Shown one piece after another: positions 22,801-33,290 of a DNA stretch of 64,000 nucleotides. The first letter of the stretch is position 1, and each line of letters starts with the position of its first letter. Origin of the DNA: Otis tarda. Lineage: Eukaryota > Chordata > Aves > Otidiformes > Otididae. The translations under genes and the position numbers were made by a program. Below the pieces are notes generated by a model. The model was not told where the DNA came from. It made no database searches and was given only the letters and a program-made list of their open reading frames with translations. The stretch covers positions 209,387,553-209,451,552 of the forward strand of contig CM048552.1 in NCBI GenBank assembly GCA_026413225.1, given 5' to 3'.

Positions 22801-25800
22801 AGGAAAGCGGCAAAATTGTTTCTACCAGAGTGACACTGAAAGAACAAAGATCTAACTGAATAGACACACTGGGACTTCGAATTCCCCAGCTATCATTCTT
22901 CTGGAATCAAAGATCCTCAAACCCTGCTAAGATGGAATACCTGCGGCTCGCATCCCAGTGAAGAAAATACCAGGGATAAACCATGTTTTTTTTCAAAGTG
23001 GTACGATCTCCAAAATCAATGATGAACACAGCACATAAACAACCAACCAGTCCCAAAATCTATGACCACAGAAGTAGAAAACAAGACGAAAACATACACT
23101 GTCATGCCCCTCTCCTCCCCATTGAAACATTGCAGATACGAATGGTTTGGAACAAAGTGATGACCTACAGACAGTAGCAGATGAGGATGCATGACGAAGC
23201 AACTAATTGGAGTACAAGTACTTACATTAAGAAGACATCACAATGAGACTGCACAAGAGGAACACCAGTATCCTGATCAAGAGATATAATGGGAGACAAT
23301 AAGCAGGAATATGTCAATAGAGGGCAGAGTTAGAGGATCACTGCAAGAGAGAATGTAAAGAGTTTTTTTTTCACTCTCAGTATTTACAAGAACTCACCCA
23401 AAAACCATCAGCACGCCAAACTTTGATATCACCAATGCAGTTGATTGCAAAATATTCATGACACATGAAGGCATCAAAATTCCAAGTAATCTAAATAAAT
23501 TCTTTCAGAACCTGAACATCAGTCAACACACAGAAATCTGAGCTACAAATTAAATGATTCAGTTGTTTAGGCTGAAAACGGAATCAAGAAGGATCTCCCT
23601 CTCTTGCAATAGGTTTTCGTTCAACAGAAAGAAATAAAATCGGAATGGAAAAAATACCATGATGATACCAGTGTAGATGTAGGTGATGTTAATACAACAG
23701 AAACCGGCAGTAAGAGATCCACAGCTGTTAGTATGTAGCAATGTGGGAAAGAGTAATATTACAGCAGTCTGAATTTAAGTCCTAAGGGTTAAAATCAAGA
23801 TCTACAATAATAACTGACTTCTCTATCATGATAAGTTTCAGAGCCGCATTTGATGACATTGATTGACATGATGAGAAATGCCATTAGCACTCACTCAGAA
23901 AGCTCTACTCACTAAGACTGATAAAACCTGATAAAGGCATATTTAATAAAAACACTCAAAACCGAAACCTGGGATGTCCCTGAACCTCAGGCTGAATTGC
24001 CTTTAACAAAGGTGAGAGCCTTTAATAAAAAGTCTCACCACATTTTAGTAGAATACAAGACTGAAGATGGTTAAATTTTATTAAATGCAGCACTATCAAC
24101 AATTGCAACATATACTTATAAAATGGAAAACACAATCCTTCAGCCAGGCAAGACAAAAAGACATGCTAAAATGGAAGTTTGCCTCCTTCAAAGATGAATG
24201 GTGCAAAAACAGTAGTGATATATTGGAAAGTAAAAAATATCCAAAAAATCTCCAAATATATTGGAGATGACCTCTGTATTGGTTATGAAGGCGTTGTCTA
24301 TGTCATGTTAGAGAAAAAAACGAAAAGCTGACATCAGTGCTCTGGTCTGGGAAACCATGCAAGCTGTTCTTTAATGCTAAACCAAGCCCAGTCTGTAATT
24401 TTATTCTTTCCAAAGGAGCAAGACAAAACCAAGGGAAACAGAAGATGACGAAGGCTTACGATGAGGTATTCATTGTGCCTTTTGATTTCACCTAATCACT
24501 GGCAATTTTACCACATTTCCCTAAGAGCAGGTGTAAAATCAAATTTAGCTCCAAATTACTAGGTAGCCAGCACCACTGATTTCATTGAGTATGAGTCATA
24601 GCATGCCTTGAACAAGTTATTATTCTTGTATTAAAAAAAGAATCAGCAGCCTTAATTCTTTGTTGCCTTACATCAGACATAATTATTTATACAAGGGCAG
24701 AGTGAGGGCCAAGTGGCTTTACATCCAGTGTTAAGGCTTCACATCCATTGACTGCTGTATAAACATCTATGCAAGGTTCAGTGCAACAGAAAATCAGCTC
24801 CAATGACTTCATAGCTGCCAAAGTCAATGATTTGACTCTTGCCAGAAAAAGCAGGTATTTCACCCAACAGCCAACCGCTCTGGTACTGAATTCCCCACAG
24901 CCCCACTCTGTTTCCTCGGCAGTGCAGGGCTCAGCACTCTGCTGCAGCGTCTCCCACCCGTTCCTGCCGTTAGCGCTTCCCTGCCACGCCAACACTCAAT
25001 AGGTTAATGCTGGCAGCTCCCACGCTATACTGCTTTGTAAAAATTTTGTAGGAATTGGAAAGCCAAAAAGTTTGAGAAGTCATTCCCTGGCTCATGCATT
25101 CTCAAAGCAGAAAGTCATGAGGCCCTGGAAGCAGAAGGATGCTGAGGAGGCAGACGGACCTTCGTGTGTGTTTTGTGCACTGGCTGGCTGTTCCCTGCGG
25201 CAAGAGAGGGAATGACATACACCTAGAAATTTAAACCCAAATAAAGAGATGAAAGTCTTTCTGTTGCTTACTTTAATAACTGAGATTAAGAGTCTCAGGG
25301 CTGTAATACTGACAGATGTCTCATTTAATTTCATCCTTCCACTTCTCAACACTTAATGCACATACATACATCCAGCACCTGACCCTCCTTCTGAAGTCCT
25401 GACATCGTAACATGGCTGTTTAACCACAGCCCCTGCCCAACCATAGGTAGAAAGTCTGAAATGTATTTCCCAAATGCAGTTGGTCTGACTGTTTCATTGG
25501 CTTTGGAAAAAGCAATTTATGTCTCCAGGCTGACATGATGTCTCTGCAGTGGAGTTTCCATTTAATGTTCTCACTCACCAGCAGCCCCTTCGTGGCCTGA
25601 CATTAAATTCAGAGGAAGCAGGAACAGGATGGAAAAGTTGTCCAGTCTACAGTCAATGTCCAGCATTTAGGACTGGAAGGAGCCAGATCCTACAAGTGCT
25701 CTTGAGGTCAGGACACAACTAGTAGAGACTTGGGGAGGGGGAAAAAAGAAATATGAAACTGCATAGGCAGAAAAACTGCATGGATGTCCTCATCTTGTTC

Positions 25801-25865
25801 ATGTAAGAAACTGAGGAATAGGTTCAAACAAATTGCCAGACATCTGGGCTTTTCTTATCACTATA
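19838..25865. other. 6 kb of unique sequence, no gene recognised
   Basis: AT-rich, with no CR1, LTR or RNA gene seen. No open frame exceeds 102 codons (24687-24995 minus) and none carries a recognisable domain. In 22790-23400 one plus-strand frame reads as plausible peptide pieces, but its stop density is what random sequence would give. I do not call it a pseudogene. Confidence 0.55.
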
Positions 25866-26260
25866 TGTGTTGGTTTTGTTTAGTGGGGCGGGCTACAGTG
25901 GCAGCTTCTGCAAGAATCTGATAGAAGTTTCCCCTTTGTTCAGTGGACTTGGGCGGGCCTAGGGCGGACCCGCTGAGCCAATTGTTAACGGAATGCTCCG
26001 TGATAACGCCTCTGCGATAACGTATTTAAGAGGGGAAAAATAAAAAAAAAAAAGACGAGAAGATGTGAAGAAGCTGAAGCAGGAGCAGAGAGGGGGAGGC
26101 ATGAGCCTTGTGGGCGTTGCAGCCCTCACCTTCTGGCCTCCCGCCGGGCGGCCGACTGGGCCCAGCCTGGCTGCAAGACGTGGAAAGGAGATGAGATGTG
26201 AAGAGAACCTGAAAGGCGTCTGCCTGAGCCGATTGTGAAGAATTTCCTGTGAGAGGAACG
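25866..26260 (+). mobile_element. Retroviral LTR, 5' part, CpG-rich
   Basis: Starts TGTGTTGGTTTTGTTTAGTG and shares U3 landmarks with the LTR at 29401: a CGGACCCGCTG block (25966 on), then GATAACG immediately before a TATTTAA box (26023-26029) and AAGAGGGGAAAA. After this comes a purine-rich leader and a CpG-rich stretch (CCTCCCGCCGGGCGGCC near 26138). I cannot place the 3' end. No CA terminus with a repeat of the 5' flank (CTATA) is apparent, so the LTR is probably 3'-truncated or diverged, and the end given is approximate. The 104-codon antisense frames here are by-products of the GC-rich composition. Confidence 0.68.
26023..26029 (+). promoter_or_regulatory. LTR TATA-like box
   Basis: TATTTAA in GATAACGTATTTAAGAGG, at the U3 end of the LTR. 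Confidence 0.5.
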
Positions 26261-26439
26261 GCTGCAGACCCATCTCTGTGTCTGAGTTTCATTTTCTGCA
26301 TCTCCTTATTAAGTAATGATGCACATGGACAACAAATCATCTAAAAAAACTAACACTGACAACAAGCTGGGGATGCATCTTAAACACTGATGTCCTTCCC
26401 CAGCTTCTACTACAGTAACGCTGTATCTTCTGTGCTGCA

Positions 26440-26602
26440 CATAGAATCATAGAATCATAGAACGGTTTGGGTTGGAAGGGACCTTCAAAGCCCATCCAGT
26501 CCAACCCCTGTGCAAGGAGCAGGGACATCTGCAACCAGATCAGGTTGCTCAGAGCCCCTGCCTGGCCTTGAATGGGGCATCCATCCGACCTCTCAGTTCA
26601 CT
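26440..26602 (-). mobile_element. Short CR1 3' end, antisense, internally deleted
   Basis: The inverted octamer tail CATAGAATCATAGAATCATAG, then GGTTTGGGTTGGAAGGGACC, then the complement of the 3' UTR and ORF2 end up to about CCGACCTCTCA. Small deletions are visible: the bases normally encoding the SLETF end are shortened between CTTGAATG and GGGCATCC. The total is only about 163 bp. Its 5' truncation falls within a few tens of bases of the two nested copies described at 792 and 10042. Confidence 0.88.
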
Positions 26603-29400
26603 AAGCAGTATCCTTAAGCAATATTACATTATAAAGATTGCATTCCACCAACTCTAATGTCATCTCCGGTCTGCCAAGCAACCCATCTCTAGAAGTAAAT
26701 TTATATTCCTTCAACCTGTCTCTGTCTGTGCTTATGAAAGCCATTGATTTCAGCCATTCACTTCCCTTTATTTTATAAAAAGAATTACAATTTCAGCAAA
26801 AGGGAAATCTTGTTACAGCCCAAGAGAAAAAGAGACAGTAGAGGAGAAAAGGGAAACAATACGTATTTGCAAATAGAGAATTGTCCTAGGAACTAATGAT
26901 GCAAAACGCTGCAGTCAGGCTATTTCCTCCTTTAACTCAGTACGTAAACCTTGGGACTCTCATTGTTATCACACTGGACAACGCACAGCTCTTCAGACTT
27001 TTCTATTTTATTTCTACAAACTTCAAAACCTTCTTTCATTTTTTCCAACCAAAAGGGATTGCTTAACTTTTTTAAAATTAGGAAAAAAAAAAAAAGTCTA
27101 TTAAAGGAATTCAGTTTTACTGTTTGATGGCTGTGGGAACAGTGGCTTGACCACCTGGTAATCCCAGAGTGAAAAGCAATCAAAATCCTCCTCTGTCTTC
27201 TCCAAGGCTCACACATGCCCTACCAGTCAGATGAAGGCTTTCCAGATACTCAGTAACACATTCACAGTTCATACAACACAAGCCCCAAATCCTGCCCCAG
27301 AGGTAAGTAGACACTTGGTTCAAGATGCTTTGTTCCGGCTGTCAAGCAGAGGAAATCTCTTCAGCTGACAGATAATTGTTCATGTGCTGGCAGGAAAGGA
27401 GCCACAGCAGATTTTTTTGAAAAATTATTCTAAGACAGAAACATTTGAGATAATTGTGTGTTGTGCATCAACTCCCCGCCACCATCCCATTTTTAAAAGG
27501 AAAATAAGTCTCTAGAAAGTGTTTCAGCTTCCCATAAAGACCCGGAGTACAGATATTCATGAGAAAAGGCACATATTCCCGACAACTTGCTCGTGGCTTT
27601 ACATTTTAAGAGTCCAATGCACACTAGTTTATCTAAAGTTCAGAGTAATTCTCCCACCTCTTTTTCATTGAAAGGTAACCTCTGCCTTCATCCTCTGTTT
27701 TCCAGATAAACCATCAGTATCTTCCACAATTTTTTAGTCTCCTGTGCTCTGTTCATATATCCTTTTACCTTAGGGCTTGCGTTTGCTCCTGTACACGACT
27801 AATTGGCTATTGGTTGGGTGATAGTATCCCAAGGCTGTAGAAAGCTTGTTTGCAAGGCAGAGAAATCAGTGACTTCTCTGAAGTTAAATCCCACATCCGG
27901 AGTCACTGTGGATGCCATTGCTCTGAGCTCTGCGCAGCGCAGGAGACCAAGCTTAGACAAGATGAGCCAAGACAGTGCAAACATAGACTGTCTAATCTGT
28001 GACCTTCGGGGACAACAGTGTTAATGTTAAAATGCCTGCAACCATTCTTCTGTAACTGAAAAAAAAAAAAAAATTGTTTGAATTAACCCATCATTATTGG
28101 GGGAGGAAAGTAGCTTTCTCTGCATGACTGCTGAATACTATCCCACTATTCCCAATTGTTGCTGGCAGGGGTGGGTACAAAGGGAAACAAAAAAAAAAAA
28201 AGCAGAAAAACTGTCCCCAGGTTTTGGCTGCAGTTATTTGATTACTGGAGGCAAATCAATGAAAAGGTTTAAACCAGTGGCACCAGCCCCATTGTAGGTG
28301 GAAGCAAGGAGAACTTTGGCACATAAGCAGTTTAAAGAGTGGGAGCACACTGTGGATCCCCATTTGATGACTTCAAGGAGAGAAAAATAACCTTTCAGCT
28401 CATTTACTTTCTGAAATCCATGCTGTGAACCCAGCAGCAAAATCTGACTTTCAAATATCTTCTATAAAAAAATATTGTACACAAGACCAGCATAACTGGG
28501 TGATGTCATTTATAAGGCTGATATCACTTCACTTGCTTTGTTTTATTTCATTCAACAGATGTTGTCTCTGTGGAAGGAAAACAACTGAGCTATTTTTACC
28601 ATGGAGATGATATCTGACAATGATTACTTTTTCAATTATTTGAGTGAGGGTGGGGTTTCAGAGGTTATGACAAAATTCCAGTGTTTGGAATATAATCTTC
28701 TCTACTTTTCCTTAAAACAAACGTCTTGTTACCCACAAGTACTATGCTGAAATCACATAGAAAAATCATATTTTATTTCTAGGAGGCTTTTATCTGGGGA
28801 AAAAAAAAAAAACAAACCAAAAAAAAAAAAAGCCACCAACCCAAACCAAAACCAAAAGTAAACAAACTCACTAGCTTTGATTTATAAGCAGGATGCTGCC
28901 TCTCCCAACTCCACTACACATGCTGTGAGGTTTCTTCTCCAGTAACTCCAAGCCTGCGGCAGTTCCAATCCCAAAAGTGCAAACTGAAACTCATTTTCCT
29001 TGAACATTTGGATGAAAACTGCAGCCATTTAGGAGCTGCTTCAAGAACAGCCCAGCTGTACTTGCAGTCAGAGGCAGGGCACTCAGATAGTGATGTCCCT
29101 CCATGTATATCACTGAGAGATAGAGCTGTGGAATGGTCAGTCCAGCAGGTAGAAGGGGCTGCCTTCACTTTTCCTCTAGTAGCTTGTTACTGTGTCTTCT
29201 CTTAATTCTTCATTTCCTCAGTAGACTAAAAGACTCACCTTCAAAGCCATGACAGGTCTCAAATGTAAGTAACTGTACGTCTAGTCAAGAAGAAATTGAC
29301 CTGGTGGCTTAGTACACATGCTGTTTCGATACATAGACTCTAATAAAAAACATAGCCACTATGGAGTCCAAATGTCTTCCACCTTTCTCTACTGAAGAGC
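26603..29400. other. 2.8 kb of unique sequence with A-rich simple repeats
   Basis: No gene recognised. Three poly-A runs (28059-28073, 28189-28201, 28800 on) lie within 800 bp. None follows a recognisable retrocopy. Open frames are all 97 codons or shorter. Confidence 0.55.
28800..28868. repeat. A-rich / (CCAAAA)n-like low-complexity tract
   Basis: A13, then ACAAACC, A13, then CCAAACCAAAACC-type units. Strand-asymmetric low-complexity DNA. Confidence 0.8.
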
Positions 29401-29708
29401 TGTGCTAGGCTTGCATGGTAAGGGGTGAATACAGGGGTGTTATTGGGGGGAATACAGGGGTGGCTTCTCTGAGAAGCTGCTAGAAGCTGCCTCCATGTCC
29501 GATAAAGCCAATGCCAGCCAGCTCCAAGACGGACCCGCTGCTGGCCAAGGCAGTGGTAGCATCTCTGGGATAACATAATTAAGAAGAGGGGAAAAAACTG
29601 CTGTTCAAGAGTAGCTGGAGAGAGACGTGAGCGAGCATACGTGAGAGAAACAACCCTGCAGGCACTAAGGTCAGTGAAGAAGGAGGAGGAGGAGGTGCTC
29701 CAGGCGCC

Positions 29709-29795
29709 GGAGCAGAGATCCCCCTGCAGATGGTGGAGCAGGCTGTGCCCCTGCAGCCCATGGAGGCCTACGGAGGAGCAGAGATCCACCTGCAG
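29709..29795 (+). repeat. 66-bp duplication inside the LTR
   Basis: GGAGCAGAGATCCCCCTGCAG (29709-29729) and GGAGCAGAGATCCACCTGCAG (29775-29795) differ at one base and lie 66 bp apart. They are followed by related CCCCTGCAGCCC/CCTGCAGCCCGTGGAGG segments. Confidence 0.75.
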
Positions 29796-29860
29796 CCCGT
29801 GGAGGACTCCATGCAGGGGCAGGTGGATGCCTGAAGGAGGCTGTGGCTCCATGGGAAGAC

Positions 29861-30106
29861 CACGCTGGAGAAGGCTCCTGACAGCAGCTGTGGCCCCATG
29901 GAGAGAGGAGCCCATGCTGGAGCAGGTTTGTGGGCAGGACTGTAACCCTGTGGCGGACCCACACTGGAGCAGTCTGTTCTTGAGGGACTGCACCTTGTGG
30001 GAAGGACCCATGCTGGAGAAGTTTGTGAAGAACTGCAGCAGGGGGGAAAGACCCACGTTGGAGTTCATGGAGAACTGTCTCCCATGGGTGGGACCCCACA
30101 CTGGAG
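29861..30106 (+). repeat. Six-unit ~47-bp degenerate minisatellite inside the LTR
   Basis: The core CA(C/T)(G/A)(C/T)TGGAG occurs at 29861, 29913, 29960, 30009, 30054 and 30097, with spacings of 52, 47, 49, 45 and 43 bp. The units share flanking GGAAGACC/GGACCC before the core and AAG/CAG after it. Confidence 0.75.
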
Positions 30107-30313
30107 CAGGGGAGGAGTGTGAGGAGGAGGGAGTGGCAGAGACAACATGCAATGAACTGACCACAACCCCAACTCCCCATCTCCCTGTGCTGCTCGGTGA
30201 CAGACAGTAGAGAAAATCGGCAGTTAAGCTAAGCCCAGGAAGAAGGGAGGAGTAGGGGGAAGATGTTTTAAGATTTGGTTTTATTTCTCATTACCTACTC
30301 TGATTTAATTGGC

Positions 30314-30319
30314 AATAAA
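30314..30319 (+). terminator. LTR polyadenylation signal
   Basis: AATAAA in GGCAATAAATTAAATTAAT, about 190 bp before the LTR end, with GT-rich GTCTGTTGTGCC downstream (30341 on). This fits the end of the R region. Confidence 0.65.
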
Positions 30320-30506
30320 TTAAATTAATTTCCCCAAGTAAAGTCTGTTGTGCCCGTGATGGTAATTGTTAAGTGATCTCCCTGTCCTTATCCTGACCCA
30401 GAAGCCTTTCATTTTATACTTTCTCTTGCCTTGTCCTGCTGAAGAGGAGGAGTGAAAGAGTGGTTTGGTGGGTACCTGGCATCCCGTCAAGGTCAAAATC
30501 ACCACA

Positions 30507-33244
30507 GGAGCTTGTTCAATAAGTCTTCCTCTGTTGAATATCATTAATGTGCATCTGTTCGTAGGTTTGTATTTTAGTGACTTAGTGTGAAACTGGTTCT
30601 GAAGCCAAATCAAAGTTGCTGAAGTACATTATTTATATTCACACGTATCCTAATACATCCAGATTCCAGGAAGAATACTAAGATTTTATAATGGCCATAT
30701 TAATGACAAGCAATTAGAAGCTACATTACTTAAGATACCTGAAGTGTTGATTCTCATTAAAGCCAGAATAACCTGAGCTGAAAGATCAAGGTGATTAGAG
30801 AGTATGTTTGGTTTTTATCTCCAGAAAGTTGAGTATTTAAAAGTTCTAAAGTATAATATTACAGCAATAACAATAAAATGGTGATTAGAACATTTACAAT
30901 AATAGTAACAGTTGTAGTAGAACAGGAACAAAGTCTATATAGAGCGTTAACATCTCACATCCAGCCACAGCACAAATGGGGAAAAAAGACTAACCCTCAC
31001 TTGAGAATTCAATCGCCAGTTATGCCATTTCACAATCTCATTTAGGAGGACAAAGTGCCTGAAAAAGCATTAGTTATCTTTACAGAAGTTGCTTTGTAGA
31101 AAGGTACCATCTCCGGTTCCTTTCTTGAAGGATGTAATATGTTAAATCACTTGCAAAATGAAAAGGCACGGAGATAACCATCTATTTCTTGCAAAAGACA
31201 CAGAGAATCGTTTGTACAAAATGAACCTGGATTTTTTTGATCAGCTTGTCCTAATAAGCAAAGTACACTTCAGATTTCACCATAGCATCAGCAAAACACC
31301 ACAGGCAGAAGAAAAGGAGTTATATATCCTGTAACACCTCTTCCCCAGAGATACCGTTTTACAAGATGCTTATTCAGCCACTATTTTTCAGTTTCTTTTT
31401 TTTTGCCACGTTGTACATAGTGTAGTGATGCTCCATCTTTCCACAAGAACATAAACAAACAAATAAAAAAGAAGCGAACAGCAGTTGCAGGCACCAACAC
31501 AGCATCTCACTGAAGTATGATGCCTGAATCCAGTTTAAACGCCTGAACTGTGGGAGTTCACAAACTCCCCTTACTGATAGGCAGGGAGCGAGAACCTTCC
31601 CATGACAGATCTTGGTTCAGAGAGGGAAACATTTTGTTCACCCTGAGATTTGATAAAACCTAATTAATTCAACCTACCTTTAGAGACTTAATTGAGAAGC
31701 CCAAGCAAAAGAAAAACAAACCCTGCTGTTATCCAGCCCTGTCCTCTAGAGCCGAGTGTCCCTTTCCAAAAGGACCTTATGCCAGCTATGGTCCTAACTT
31801 AGGCTTCTTGATTTACCTGGAGGTGGTCAGAAGAATCCAAGTCTAAACTCATCCTGAATCACGTACTGGAAACATTTTACCAAGTTTTCAAACAGAATCA
31901 GAAATTCAATTTGTAGTTCTGTACTTGTACAGAAAGTGTAGCTAGGGGAAAATGAGCTCATAATGTGATAAAAATAATATTTTTTTTCAATATATTTGAT
32001 CCTAGCAGTCAGATTGAGCTGCTGGGTAAAAAATGGTGCCATTGCTAGCATTGCTGCACCCACCCAGGCTGGGAAAATGAGCTACCTTTTGTCCTCAAAG
32101 GACTGAAAAGTTAAGTTCCAACTCATCAAATCTCTTTCATTGTCAACACAAAAGAGATTGACAGTTCAAACTGAATTTCAGAATTTAAGTTGAATTTCCA
32201 GAATCAAAAGTCAGTATGCCTTAAATTGCAAACCAGAGGGGAGAAAAAAAAAAAGCATGAAGTTGATGGAGGTTCTCCAAGCACCATTTCAGGCTGCATA
32301 GTAAGATTTTTTTACAAATCTGGGGCAGGGCAATCAAAATCTGAATTGATTGGTTTTGGATTTATTGTTTTTTTAAAAAAAAAATTTAAAGTTTAAAACA
32401 ATTCTAGGAGAAACATTGTGAAAAAGAACAGCAGAGACTTAAGATAATAAGCTACAGATTGCATCAACTTCAAGAAATACAGATAACTATCTTACTGCTG
32501 AGTAGTCCTAAATTCTATATTACAGGCATTTCAATGCATGTGTAAACTTCCCACTTAAAACAGCAGTATTACACATAAAAGTTTTCCTTCTCTTAGTCTC
32601 CCTGTGCTCTGGATGGTACTGTTCAGACAAAAAAAAAACAAACCCTAACATTCTTTCCCCTTTTTTACACTCTCTTATATAGAAAATCAGAGCTGGAAAG
32701 ATGTTTGAAAGAAAACCAAACCCAACTGCGTATCTGTTACAAGGTCTGAGTCATAGCAGCAATTAGTTGAACGGCGTTGCCTTTCAGTCTAGCCTACAGC
32801 TACCCATTTAAACAACAGACTATTTAAAATGTTGCTTACTTTATAGATGTAGCGTAATTACTTATTCTAAGGAAGATTCAATCTGGCATCAATATTAGGT
32901 ACATAAGCAAAATCATGTATGAATTTTGCTACTAATAGTTAGCATTCATAATTCTGTTATGTGCTGTTGATGGTTATCACCATCGATTTACTTATCTAGC
33001 TAAAACATCTTGCATTAATTACAATATAAACCTTTAAAAGTAAGCTTCACAACATAACATAAACTAAAAAGGGAAGCAAATCACTGATAAATTTACATTT
33101 TTAAAAAGGAAGAAATTGTGGCCTTCAAAAGGTAGAAAAAGGTGTGATGAAAAGTGACTGCACAAAATGGTGTCATGCAGTATCACCATATATTCAGTGA
33201 CTCCAAAGCAGACATAACCATTTGCAAAATCACTTTCTATATCA
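30507..33244. other. 2.7 kb of unique AT-rich sequence
   Basis: No gene, RNA or transposon recognised. All open frames are short, and none has a motif. Confidence 0.6.
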
Positions 33245-33290
33245 CTTTTCAAGCCTAAATGGTTCTATGATTCCATGACTCTATGATTCT
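33245..33290 (+). mobile_element. CR1 tail fragment, about 45 bp
   Basis: AAGCCTAAATGGTTCTATG, then ATTCCATGACTCTATGATTC: four diverged octamers of the CR1 tail preceded by a CAACCTAAATG-like 3' UTR end. No more CR1 is visible upstream. It is either an extremely 5'-truncated insertion or the last readable part of an old one. It could also be a chance octamer array, but the preceding bases argue against that. Confidence 0.6.

Larger units (their letters stand above)
29401..30506 (+). mobile_element. Large solo LTR of an avian endogenous retrovirus, about 1.1 kb
   Basis: Starts TGTGCTAGGCTTGCATGG and ends GGTCAAAATCACCACA. The flanks are AGAGC before and GGAGC after, a 5-bp target duplication with one transition, as in ERVL-type insertions. 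U3 contains AGACGGACCCGCTGCTGG and GGATAACATAATTAAGAAGAG, a decayed version of the TATTTAA box seen at 26023. A long GC- and purine-rich middle carries six roughly 47-bp degenerate repeats, then TTTTAAGATTTGGTTTTATT and AATAAA (30314-30319). No internal viral genes adjoin. The long frames on both strands (274 codons at 29340-30164 minus, 189 codons at 29641-30210 plus) come from repeat composition and have no protein motif. Confidence 0.88.

Noticed and set aside
22790..23400. Plus-strand peptide-like pieces suggesting a decayed pseudogene
   Set aside because: One frame followed for about 200 codons has roughly the number of stops expected by chance, and I could not match any family.
25959..26340. 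Two overlapping 104-codon minus-strand frames
   Set aside because: They lie in different phases over the GC-rich LTR segment and share no known motif.
28059..28073. Poly-A runs (also 6084-6098, 28189-28201, 54388-54406) as possible retrocopy tails
   Set aside because: No coding or cDNA-like sequence precedes them. CR1 does not use a poly-A tail, and processed pseudogenes are rare in birds.
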